This document shows, piece by piece, positions 15,956 through 23,581 of a stretch of 44,098 bases of DNA (its first letter is position 1; the number at the start of each line of letters is the position of its first letter). This DNA comes from Candidatus Jacksonbacteria bacterium RIFCSPLOWO2_02_FULL_44_20 (GTDB lineage: Bacteria; Patescibacteriota; Patescibacteriia; UBA9629). The position numbers and the translations under genes were made by a program. The notes beneath the pieces are model-generated. The model had not been told where the DNA came from, ran no database searches, and worked only from the letters and a program-made list of their open reading frames with translations. The DNA lies in contig MHJU01000019.1 of assembly GCA_001818155.1 (NCBI GenBank), forward strand, positions 1-44,098. The letters are read 5' to 3'.

Positions 15956-17002
15956 ATGAATACAGATTTTCACAACAGCGACGAATACAAAAAGATATTT
16001 TTATTCCACGAAACAATCGCGGACAGAATAATCTCGCGCGAAAGCGGCTGGCTTGAATTCAAAGAATCGTTTCACTGGAACTCTAAAGATAAATACGCCA
16101 AAAGCATGGTTGCTTTTGCCAATAATAAAGGCGGATATATTGTTTTTGGTATCAAAGACAAACCGCGTGATCTTGTCGGACTACAAAGTAATAATTTTGA
16201 AGAGGTGGATGAAGCTAAAATTACCGCGTATCTAAACAGTGTTTTTGCCCCAGAAATAATTTTTGAAAAATTTGTAATAACCGTAAATACCAAAAAAATT
16301 GGATTATTATATACGCAACAAGCAAAGACAAAACCGATTGTGTGTCTAAAAAATGATGGCGAATTAAAAGAGGCGGATATTTATTATCGCTACAATGCAA
16401 GAAGTGAAAGGATAAAATATCCGGAAATAAAAGCGATGTTTGATTTTGTTAAAGAAGAGGAAAGAAAAGGCTGGTTGGAGCATTTTGAAAAAATATCAAA
16501 AATTGGCCCAACAAATGCGGCAATTATGGATACTATCGGCGGAGAAATAACCGGGAAAGGTGGAACGCTTGTCATAGATAAAAAACTGATTCCAAAATTA
16601 AAATTTATAAATCAGGGTAATTTTCAAGAAAAAGGAAAACCTGTATTAAGACTTATTGGAGATGTCAAACCAGTTTCAATAATTGCAGGAAAAAGTAAAA
16701 ACGGTTTAGGCGTTCAAATAACAGATGATCCAAATGCGCCAGCCATGAGGCTTGAAGAGGAAGAAATTTTAAAGGAAAAATATCCGCTTGATTACAGAGC
16801 GTTAGTCAAAGAACTTTCAAAAACATACTCTGATTTTAAAATCAATAGTAAATTCCATAAATTAAGAAAGGAATTGATGAAAGATGAAAAATTGAGCAGG
16901 ACGCGTTATCTTGATCCTAATAATACAAAAAGTTCCAGAAAAGATTTTTATAGTCCGAATATTGTGAAAAAGTTTGAAAATGACTATAAAAAAAATAAAT
17001 AA
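15956..17002 (+). CDS. AlbA_2 (Schlafen-type) domain protein in the R-M operon
   Basis: 348 aa from the ATG at 15956, 18 bp after hsdM-S; an in-frame ATG at 15926 would overlap it. The N-terminal half is an AlbA_2/Schlafen-like domain: SGWLEFKESFHW (E-x-K-E/F motif), AKSMVAFANNKGGYIVFGIKD, then YYRYNARSERI. In this family the domain binds nucleic acid, and some relatives are transcription factors or nucleases. The C-terminal half (about 190-348) resembles no domain I recognise; it is basic with a helical KFHKLRKELMKDEKLSRTRY. Position as third gene of a type I system suggests a regulator or extra effector; that is inference. Confidence 0.8.
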   Translation: MNTDFHNSDEYKKIFLFHETIADRIISRESGWLEFKESFHWNSKDKYAKSMVAFANNKGGYIVFGIKDKPRDLVGLQSNNFEEVDEAKITAYLNSVFAPEIIFEKFVITVNTKKIGLLYTQQAKTKPIVCLKNDGELKEADIYYRYNARSERIKYPEIKAMFDFVKEEERKGWLEHFEKISKIGPTNAAIMDTIGGEITGKGGTLVIDKKLIPKLKFINQGNFQEKGKPVLRLIGDVKPVSIIAGKSKNGLGVQITDDPNAPAMRLEEEEILKEKYPLDYRALVKELSKTYSDFKINSKFHKLRKELMKDEKLSRTRYLDPNNTKSSRKDFYSPNIVKKFENDYKKNK

Positions 17003-17011
17003 GATGTTTTC

Positions 17012-17035
17012 GGTCGGGGCAATTCACCCCTAACC
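17012..17035. repeat. Short palindrome between convergent genes
   Basis: GGTCGGGG (17012-17019) and CCCCTAACC (17027-17035) with CAATTCA between. It sits between the convergent AlbA_2 and O-antigen ligase genes. No T-run on either side, so REP-like repeat rather than terminator is my preferred reading. Confidence 0.35.
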
Positions 17036-17095
17036 CATCTGCCCAAAATCAAAAACAGAAACCAAGATCAGCGGCGATCTGGATGAGATTTTTAA

Positions 17096-18397
17096 TTAGT
17101 GTAATCTGTGAAAATTTTTACTTCTATCAAAGTCGTGTTCGCGAGCCACAGAGACTGCGATAATGATCCAAAATAAAAGCGAAAGATCGTTTTTTAAGTA
17201 CGGCGTATCAACAAATCCATGGAGAAGAATGCTTGTCATCGCGGCGGCGCTCGGAAGAATAAGAGTATTATTTTCCTTAAAGTAGGAGCGGAGCGTTTCG
17301 GAATAAAAAATGAGAATAATCCAAAGAAATGCCGCAAGCGAGAGAACTCCATTTTCAACTAAAAGCGCGAGATAAATATTATGCGGCCATAAAACATCTT
17401 TTTCAATCGGCTGTTTTTCGCGCGGAAGTTTTTCTATATGCGAGATGTATTCGTCATGAAATCCCCCGAGCCCGGAACCTGTAATTGGTTTATAAGTTAT
17501 CATACGAAGCGTATGAGCCCATACTTCGAGCCTTGTTTCAAACGAGTTTATGTTCCAAAACGAGTTATAGTGCGTTTTTGATTTTTGGTATCCATAGAAC
17601 CCCAGCGTGATGAGAGCTAGAGAAATGAAGACAAGCATGACGAGTTTTTTTGCCGTTATTTTTTTATGGAAGAGAGCTAAAAATATGATTCCGCCTCCTG
17701 CCGCAAACCAGCCGCCGAATGATTTGGTTAAAATGATAGTCGCGGCTGATCCGATAAGCCACAGAATACAATAGATTTTTTGCCATCGGGCAATGGCTGG
17801 TCGCGAGGTAACGAGATAACCCAAAATCAGAAGCGAGAGCGGCACAAGATACATTGAAACGTAATTCGGGGATTCAAAAAAACTGTCCAGTCTGCCTGGT
17901 ATTGAAAGCCCGACGCCTAGAGCGTATTCAAAAATGCCGTAGAGCATAATTGGCATAGAGGAGAATGAAAGCGCGTATAACATTCGTTTCAGCACTTTTT
18001 CGCAAGTGAGTTTGTCAAGGAGGAGAATTGAAAAAAGCAACGGATCAAAAAACCACGCTTTAATAATGCCGAGCGCGCGCATTTGATCCGGAGATGCGAG
18101 AACCGAAACAAGCGCGGCAAATAAAAAGATCAGCGCGGGGATAATGTAGTGTTTGGCGCCGTGAAGCGCGTAGTACCAGTGCGGCGCGAGCGTTTTTTTT
18201 CGGACGTGTTTGTAGAGCGATATTGCAGAAACAGTGTATATTGCAAGTTCAAGCCAAGTTGTAGGGACGAGCCATACATTTCCCCGCAATAGATATCCAG
18301 GGATAGTCGCTAAAATTACATAAATACCGTAGTTCGTGTTGCGATACGCAAGATATGCAAGAATGAGTAAAGGTGGAATGAAGAATATGATGTTCAT
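17096..18397 (-). CDS. O-antigen ligase/polymerase (Wzy_C) family membrane protein
   Basis: 433 aa from the ATG at 18397; a longer in-frame start at 18478 would run 73 bp into the upstream kinase gene and lacks any hydrophobic character. Around ten hydrophobic segments are visible, starting MNIIFFIPPLLILAYLAY. The Wzy_C periplasmic-loop signature is clear: FETRLEVWAHTLRMI, then KPITGSGLGGFHDEY, then WPHNIYLALLVENGVLSL (R...W...P-x-x-G-x-G-x-G...PHN...E-x-G). Members join or polymerise surface glycans from lipid carriers. It lies 8 bp after the sensor kinase, same strand. Confidence 0.88.
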   Translation of the reverse strand: MNIIFFIPPLLILAYLAYRNTNYGIYVILATIPGYLLRGNVWLVPTTWLELAIYTVSAISLYKHVRKKTLAPHWYYALHGAKHYIIPALIFLFAALVSVLASPDQMRALGIIKAWFFDPLLFSILLLDKLTCEKVLKRMLYALSFSSMPIMLYGIFEYALGVGLSIPGRLDSFFESPNYVSMYLVPLSLLILGYLVTSRPAIARWQKIYCILWLIGSAATIILTKSFGGWFAAGGGIIFLALFHKKITAKKLVMLVFISLALITLGFYGYQKSKTHYNSFWNINSFETRLEVWAHTLRMITYKPITGSGLGGFHDEYISHIEKLPREKQPIEKDVLWPHNIYLALLVENGVLSLAAFLWIILIFYSETLRSYFKENNTLILPSAAAMTSILLHGFVDTPYLKNDLSLLFWIIIAVSVAREHDFDRSKNFHRLH

Positions 18398-18405
18398 ATA
18401 TCTTT

Positions 18406-20508
18406 TCAGCGTTTTGATTTTGCAAGCGGCATGGAGATGAAAAAGGTTGTTCCCTTCTCCTCTGCCGAATGGAACCATATTTCCCCGCCCTGTTTTTCAA
18501 TCAGCATCTTTGCATACGCGAGGCCCAAGCCGCTTCCGTCAGGGCGCAAAGAAAGCGCATTTTTTGCCCGGAAAAATTTCGTGAAAATATGCGCGTGCGC
18601 GTATTGCGGGATGCCGATACCAGTGTCGCTGATGCGGATAACAGCGCACCGCCGATCTTTTAATTTTTCAATTGCGCATGTGATTGCTCCGTTAATAGGG
18701 GTGTATTTGACAGCGTTGTCAAAAAGTATTGAAAGAGCGGTTGTCAGATACTCTTTATACGCCATTACAGAAATTTGATTTTCAGGCAGTTTCATATCGC
18801 ATCTTTGTTTTTTACGATCCATGCCTGGCCCGTATATTGCCCGCACTTGGGTTAAAAGTTCGTTAATTTGCACCGGCGCAAGCAAGATTTTTTTTGACTC
18901 TCCTTCTATGCGCGCGATTTCAAGTAATTGATTGATCGTCGTTGTCATCTGTTCAACTGAACTATCCATTGTGTTTAACAGATCTTGCGCTTCCGGGTCT
19001 GTCGGCTTGAAGATGTTTTGCAAAAGCGATAACGACCATTTGATCACTGTAAGCGGGGTGCGAAGCTGATGCGACGAGATTGAAACAAAATCATCTTTTA
19101 GTTTGCCTGCATTTTGCACTCTCTCATACAATTTCGCATTTCCCCATGCGATACTAAACGGCACGCTTAGGTGGTTCAAAGCAAGCGTTTCGCGGAGGGA
19201 ATACTCTTTAAGTGAACTATGTTTTCCTATTATAATAAATCCGATGAATGCGCTGTGGTGCGCGAGAGGAAGCGCGAGGCGTCCGTTGTAGCTTTGGAGC
19301 AGTTTGTTTATTTTAGCGAGTATAGAATTTGTTTTCGACTCTGGAGTCAAGTCGCGTATGTCAAGGAGTTCAGGATGCTCAATAAAAAATTTTTGAAATT
19401 CGCGTGAAATAGTAGCTTCTGTAGTTTGTATACGCAAAATATCGTCGTTTTTATACACGTTCCAACGCATTTCTTGCGGCTGAAATATCAAAACAACGCT
19501 TGATTCAATCCGCAATTTTTCTTTGAGAAATATAAAAATAGTCGTAAGCAGAGTTTCAGGATGGGTTAAGTTGCGCAATTCTTTGTTGAATTCTGATATT
19601 TCGGACTGGAAGTTAATTTTTTCTCTGAAAAAGAGCCGATCGATAAGCGATTGGCTTTTATTTTTAAGAAACGCAAATCCGTAGAGCGTGCCGATAAAAA
19701 GCAAAGCGCGCGTAAAAAATACGCGCGTGTTTTCATTTGGCGGAGACAGAGTAAGAAAAATGCTTACATAAATAAGAAAAAGAACAGCTGTTAATAGAAC
19801 GTAGCCGATCGTTTTCCCGAGAATAATTGTTATGTCCGAGAGCCGATGTCGGATGATAAAATACCCCATCAGAGTTATGAGAGTTCCGACAAATAAGAAC
19901 CCTGGCGGCGGGAACGGAAAAGGAATTCCAAACGATGGAAGAAAATCCATAGCCGCGAGAAATGCTAGCGATCCGGAAATGAGCGCCATCAAGCGCCATC
20001 GCCGTTCTTTTAGCTCCGCGGTTTTGTACTGGATGAAAAGATTATATGTGAATGCAAACATTGCGCATGCAAAAAGGGCGACAACAGCAAATCCAAGCGG
20101 TCCGAGCGAGATGTAATAACCCCATTGATACAGGGTGACGCCGGTAACTAAAATTGGATTATTGATGAAAGTGGCAATGAGAGCGGTTATGATCCACCCC
20201 GCATACATGATTTTTTTTTGATTCCATCGTTCCGTGTAATAAATAGAAAAAGTGTATGCGACTATCGGGATGCATGTTACTCCCAAAAAACCGATTTTTG
20301 CGAGCAAAAGCGCGGTTTTCGCATCTTGCGTTGAATAGGAGGCGATGCCCATGCTTGTAAGCCATAGAAATACCGGAAATTGCATAATGAAAAAGGCGCG
20401 ATGGAGCGGAGAACGCGGATTTTGGATCAAAATTACAATTCCCTGAATTAGGAGAAAGAGTCCGACCAGGAATTGAGGAACAGAAAAAAGCATAATAATA
20501 TCATACAC
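18406..20508 (-). CDS. Sensor histidine kinase with 7TM N-terminus and GAF-like domain
   Basis: 700 aa. The N-terminus has about seven to nine hydrophobic helices (residues 5-260) in the style of the histidine-kinase 7TM sensor region, followed by a GAF-like cytoplasmic segment (about 300-450). The H-box is FVSISSHQLRTPLTVIKWSL with the phospho-accepting His in SSHQLRTP. ATPase boxes are LFDNAVKYTP (N), RISDTGIGIP (G1), FFRAKNALSLRPDGSGLGLA (F and G2). No response regulator is encoded beside it, so it is an orphan here. GGAGAGGGTGT upstream of the ATG is a fair RBS. The gene runs divergently from the AbiE pair across a 79-bp shared upstream region. Confidence 0.93.
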   Translation of the reverse strand: MYDIIMLFSVPQFLVGLFLLIQGIVILIQNPRSPLHRAFFIMQFPVFLWLTSMGIASYSTQDAKTALLLAKIGFLGVTCIPIVAYTFSIYYTERWNQKKIMYAGWIITALIATFINNPILVTGVTLYQWGYYISLGPLGFAVVALFACAMFAFTYNLFIQYKTAELKERRWRLMALISGSLAFLAAMDFLPSFGIPFPFPPPGFLFVGTLITLMGYFIIRHRLSDITIILGKTIGYVLLTAVLFLIYVSIFLTLSPPNENTRVFFTRALLFIGTLYGFAFLKNKSQSLIDRLFFREKINFQSEISEFNKELRNLTHPETLLTTIFIFLKEKLRIESSVVLIFQPQEMRWNVYKNDDILRIQTTEATISREFQKFFIEHPELLDIRDLTPESKTNSILAKINKLLQSYNGRLALPLAHHSAFIGFIIIGKHSSLKEYSLRETLALNHLSVPFSIAWGNAKLYERVQNAGKLKDDFVSISSHQLRTPLTVIKWSLSLLQNIFKPTDPEAQDLLNTMDSSVEQMTTTINQLLEIARIEGESKKILLAPVQINELLTQVRAIYGPGMDRKKQRCDMKLPENQISVMAYKEYLTTALSILFDNAVKYTPINGAITCAIEKLKDRRCAVIRISDTGIGIPQYAHAHIFTKFFRAKNALSLRPDGSGLGLAYAKMLIEKQGGEIWFHSAEEKGTTFFISMPLAKSKR

Positions 20509-20536
20509 CCTCTCCGAGAATTACAAAAGTTTTTTC

Positions 20537-20565
20537 TTGACAAATAATTTTATCTATTCTACAAT
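20537..20565 (+). promoter_or_regulatory. Consensus promoter of the AbiE-type pair
   Basis: -35 TTGACA (20537-20542), 17-bp spacer, -10 TACAAT (20560-20565). Predicted start near 20572, about 16 nt before the ATG at 20588. Confidence 0.75.
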
Positions 20566-20566
20566 A

Positions 20567-20583
20567 TGTACATAAATTGTACA
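20567..20583. promoter_or_regulatory. Probable operator over the transcription start
   Basis: Inverted repeat TGTAC-ATAAATT-GTACA directly after the -10 and spanning the predicted start. AbiEi-type antitoxins have a winged-helix domain and repress their own promoters, so this is a natural binding site. Confidence 0.5.
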
Positions 20584-20587
20584 CATT

Positions 20588-21199
20588 ATGAAAGCAGACG
20601 TCCCTTATTTTAGAATATCTCATTTAGAGGTGTTTTTGCCCAATGTAAAAAGAACTTCACTATACAGGGCAATTACCAGGTGGACAAAAAAGGGCATCAT
20701 CATTAAGTTAAAAAAAGGATACTATGTAACAAAAGAATATGTGGAAAAACATCGTATGGAGAAAGAGTATTGGTACTACCTTGGGAATATTTTGCGATAC
20801 CCCTCTTACGTCTCTGGTGTCTATGTGTTGCAGCATTATCATATACTTACTGAAGTTACCTATCCCATTACTTCTATAACCACAAAATCAACGCGCGCAT
20901 ATTCCAACCCTTTGGGAGATTTCATTTATTACTCCATAACCCCGTCGCTTTATACTGGATACGAGCGGCTTTTTTATTATAACGAGCCCATTTATGTTGC
21001 GACAAAAGCAAAGGCGTTATTTGATTATTTGTATATGAAGTATGGTAAAAGCAAAGCGACGAGAGAACACATAATTGTCAAAGAGCGTTTAAATTTAGAA
21101 AGCTTTACCGTCGCTCAAAAAAAAGAATTCAAAAGTTACTGCGTTATGTCTCGAAAAAAAGTTTTGCAAACACTCGCCCTTGAAAATTTCCAGGGCTAA
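20588..21199 (+). CDS. AbiEi-type antitoxin/transcriptional regulator
   Basis: 203 aa. The N-terminal winged helix (residues ~7-50: FRISHLEVFL, SLYRAITRWTKKGIIIKLKKGYY) is followed by the AbiEi-type body with YVSGVYVLQHYHILTEVTYPIT and ATKAKALFDYLYMK. It is encoded 5 bp upstream of an AbiEii nucleotidyltransferase toxin, the standard order of type IV/AbiE toxin-antitoxin modules. The winged helix probably binds the inverted repeat at 20567-20583 and represses the operon. Start ATG follows the promoter by ~16 nt and fits the domain start. Confidence 0.8.
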   Translation: MKADVPYFRISHLEVFLPNVKRTSLYRAITRWTKKGIIIKLKKGYYVTKEYVEKHRMEKEYWYYLGNILRYPSYVSGVYVLQHYHILTEVTYPITSITTKSTRAYSNPLGDFIYYSITPSLYTGYERLFYYNEPIYVATKAKALFDYLYMKYGKSKATREHIIVKERLNLESFTVAQKKEFKSYCVMSRKKVLQTLALENFQG

Positions 21200-21204
21200 C
21201 AAAC

Positions 21205-22500
21205 ATGAACAATCTGCTTTTAGAATTAAAAACAATCGCGGATCAGGCAAGGCACGAAGACGCCTCTTTTGATAGTATTCGCGTCCGCTTAAAAGAAGTG
21301 CTGCATTATTTTGTCTTGGACTGTATTTACAATTCCGAGTTTAAGGACATGATATTTTACGGAGGCACTTGTTTAAGGATAGTGCATAATTTAGGGCGCA
21401 TGTCGGAAGATTTGGATTTTGAGTGGAGCAGAAACGACTTTGAGAAGTTGGCGGCTGCACTGGAGAGCTATTTTAAAAAGGATATACAAGTGCATACAAA
21501 AACGCAAGTGAACACGGAAAACGCGATTTGCCGCATTACACTTTCTTTTGCAGTTTTGCGCGAACTGGGGTTGTCATCTTTCAAGGAAGAAACTTTACGG
21601 ATTAAAGTAGAAATACGGTTCGTAACCGCTGATTATCTAGTTTCTATTACGCCAGTACATACACCAAAAACAGCATACGGGAAATCGTTTGTGCTCAAGC
21701 ACTACGATTTACCTACGCTATTTGCAGGCAAACTCTCTGCAATTTTAGATCGCCCTAAAAAAGGATTCACTGCCGGTGATCCGCAAGAGGGCATAAATTT
21801 TAAGGGGCGCGATTTTTTTGATCTTTTATGGTATATGGAGAAAGGAATTATCCCCAACAAAAAAATGCTTGAAGCAAACGGCCATGCCATGAGCATTGGA
21901 GAAGTGTTTGATATAATCAGTATTTTTATAGCGCAAAGGGATATGGAAAATGGATTGAGGAAAGATCTTGAACCGTTACTTAAAAATCAGCGATTTGTGG
22001 CAAATTTTGTTGAGACATTTCGTGATGTGTTTACGCGGTTAAAACAGGAACGGTATACTTCAAGGAAGATAGAGCGGTTGGAGCGAGTAAAGGTAAGCCA
22101 AGATTTTCACAATGATAATCATTCTTTTATTTTTCAGTACAATACCGTAGATAGCTCTATGTTGATTACATTTACTTTTATGCTCACTTGGGAATTTTTG
22201 CAATATAGCGGTAGCGGTAAAGCAGGTGTTCCACTGGATTCCGTAAACCAAGATATCATTTTTACTCAAGGATCAGTACACAAAAATGCAAACCAATATG
22301 TTCCACTCTTGAACCGCAAAATAGATGAATATCTGAAACAGCACAATAATGAGGTTTATTTTGAGCAGTGGAAATCAAAGCTTATTCGAACTTCAACCGG
22401 TAACAATTTTAATCCTGAAAAAGAGATTGTCTTTACAGATGCTAATGAGCTTTTGAATAAAGCAGTAACTTTAGAAGAACTTGCCATGACGGCGCAATAG
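21205..22500 (+). CDS. AbiEii/AbiGii-type nucleotidyltransferase toxin
   Basis: 431 aa. The nucleotidyltransferase core is seen in FYGGTCLRIVHNLGRMSEDLDFEW (G-G-T ... S-E-D-L-D-F) at residues ~51-73, then the LPTLFAGKLSAILDR helix and KGRDFFDLLWYM near 200-215, all AbiEii hallmarks. Family toxins modify tRNA or other substrates with NTPs and cause growth arrest. At 431 aa it is clearly longer than the usual ~250-300; the region after ~275 (NDNHSFIFQYNTVDSSMLIT...) is an extra C-terminal domain I cannot assign. It follows its antitoxin by 5 bp. The histidine-operon promoter begins 5 bp after its stop. Confidence 0.82.
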   Translation: MNNLLLELKTIADQARHEDASFDSIRVRLKEVLHYFVLDCIYNSEFKDMIFYGGTCLRIVHNLGRMSEDLDFEWSRNDFEKLAAALESYFKKDIQVHTKTQVNTENAICRITLSFAVLRELGLSSFKEETLRIKVEIRFVTADYLVSITPVHTPKTAYGKSFVLKHYDLPTLFAGKLSAILDRPKKGFTAGDPQEGINFKGRDFFDLLWYMEKGIIPNKKMLEANGHAMSIGEVFDIISIFIAQRDMENGLRKDLEPLLKNQRFVANFVETFRDVFTRLKQERYTSRKIERLERVKVSQDFHNDNHSFIFQYNTVDSSMLITFTFMLTWEFLQYSGSGKAGVPLDSVNQDIIFTQGSVHKNANQYVPLLNRKIDEYLKQHNNEVYFEQWKSKLIRTSTGNNFNPEKEIVFTDANELLNKAVTLEELAMTAQ

Positions 22501-22504
22501 TCAT

Positions 22505-22533
22505 TTGACAAATTTTAATCTGTAGATTATTAT
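22505..22533 (+). promoter_or_regulatory. Promoter of the histidine operon
   Basis: -35 TTGACA (22505-22510), 17-bp spacer, -10 TATTAT (22528-22533). Predicted start near 22540, 17 nt before the leader-peptide ATG. Confidence 0.75.
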
Positions 22534-22556
22534 CGTAATATGTTAATATACATGTT

Positions 22557-22628
22557 ATGAAAGCACAGTTTGCGCAAATTCATCATCATCTCTTAATCCC
22601 CTATATGCTCTTAAAGAAGCGGCAATAA
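22557..22628 (+). CDS. hisL: His leader peptide (attenuation)
   Basis: 23 codons, ATG 22557 to TAA 22626-22628: MKAQFAQI, then three consecutive His (codons 9-11, CAT CAT CAT at 22581-22589), then LLIPYMLLKKRQ. It lies directly before hisG, downstream of a consensus promoter and upstream of a terminator. Codons 19-21 contain TTAAAGAAG (22611-22619), the antiterminator strand. A ribosome stalled at the His codons leaves that strand free; one that reaches the stop covers it. E. coli hisL has seven His codons; three is fewer but consecutive. No Shine-Dalgarno is seen. Confidence 0.75.
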   Translation: MKAQFAQIHHHLLIPYMLLKKRQ

Positions 22629-22689
22629 TGAGTTTGTGATCAGTAGTTTATAAATATCCCTTCTTTAAACGAGAGGGGATTTTTGTTTG
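22611..22689 (+). terminator. His attenuator: terminator with competing antiterminator
   Basis: Terminator stem ATCCCTTCTT (22656-22665) with GAGAGGGGAT (22671-22680): ten pairs including two G-U, loop TAAAC, then TTTTGTTTG. Antiterminator: TTAAAGAAG (22611-22619, end of the leader ORF) is perfectly complementary over nine bases to CTTCTTTAA (22660-22668), which is the terminator's 5' arm and loop. The two structures are mutually exclusive. hisG starts 17 bp after the T-run. Confidence 0.75.
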
Positions 22690-22705
22690 TATAGAGCGAA
22701 AAAAT

Positions 22706-23581
22706 ATGAAACCAAACGGCAACAACGTAAAAATTGCGATTCAGAAAGATGGAAAACTTGCAGAAGATTCGTCGCAACTTTTGAAACAGGCGGGATTTAT
22801 TTTTGAAGCGGGGAAAGGCAAGCTTCTTGCATCGTGCGAAAATTTTCCGCTTGATATTTTATTTGTGCGAGATGACGATATTCCAGAATATGTACGCGAT
22901 GGCGTGTGTGATTTAGGCATAGTGGGGCAGGATATTTTAAGACAAGGCAATTTTCAACTTACAACAATTACGGAGCTTGGCTTTGGCAAATGCCGGCTTT
23001 CTATCGCGGCGCCAAAGGAAAGCGGTATCGCAGATGTCCGCGAACTTGAAGGGAAAACGATTGCGACATCTTTTCCAGCCATCCTTGCCGAATATCTAAA
23101 AGCTAACGCAATTCAGGCTCATGTCATCACCATTTCCGGATCAGTTGAAATTACGCCGGCATTAGGAGTTGCAGACGCGATTTGCGATCTTGTTTCAACT
23201 GGAAGCACATTAAAGATCCATGAATTAGTTGAAATTACAACTATATTTAAATCAGAGGCAGTGCTTGTCGGGCAAACTAAATCATCTAGAAACGAAAGAA
23301 AAGCGCAACTCATTGAAAATTTTACCCGCCGCATTCGCGCTGTCCTTACCGCTCAAAAAACCAAGTATATTCTTCTCAATGCCCCGAAAGATAAGGTGAG
23401 CGAGATTGCGCAGGCGATTCCGGGCGTAAAAAGTCCAACCGTACTGCCTCTTTATGATCCAGATTGGGTTTCAATTCACTCTGTGGTGAGCGAGGATGTT
23501 TTTTGGGAAACAGTTGATAAATTAAAATCACTCGGCGCGCAGGAAATTCTTGTGCTCCCGATTGAAAAAATGATTCTATGA
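22706..23581 (+). CDS. hisG: ATP phosphoribosyltransferase, long form
   Basis: 291 aa, the long HisG form with a C-terminal ACT-like regulatory domain (from about residue 220: LLNAPKDKVSEIAQAIPG, SPTVLPLYDPDWVSIHSV). Catalytic core: KIAIQKDGKL, FVRDDDIPEYVRDGVCDLGIVGQD, and the PRPP loop DLVSTGSTLK. It joins ATP and PRPP, the first step of histidine synthesis, and long forms work without HisZ and are feedback-inhibited by histidine. First structural gene after the His attenuator; overlaps hisD by 4 bp. Confidence 0.95.
   Translation: MKPNGNNVKIAIQKDGKLAEDSSQLLKQAGFIFEAGKGKLLASCENFPLDILFVRDDDIPEYVRDGVCDLGIVGQDILRQGNFQLTTITELGFGKCRLSIAAPKESGIADVRELEGKTIATSFPAILAEYLKANAIQAHVITISGSVEITPALGVADAICDLVSTGSTLKIHELVEITTIFKSEAVLVGQTKSSRNERKAQLIENFTRRIRAVLTAQKTKYILLNAPKDKVSEIAQAIPGVKSPTVLPLYDPDWVSIHSVVSEDVFWETVDKLKSLGAQEILVLPIEKMIL

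Noticed and set aside
17050-17095. Possible terminator CCAAGATC/GATCTGG before the O-antigen ligase stop
   Set aside because: Short stem with a bulge and T-run displaced by several bases; too weak to call.
17096-18478. Longer O-antigen ligase start
   Set aside because: Adds a non-hydrophobic N-terminus read from the kinase gene; ATG 18397 begins the first membrane helix.
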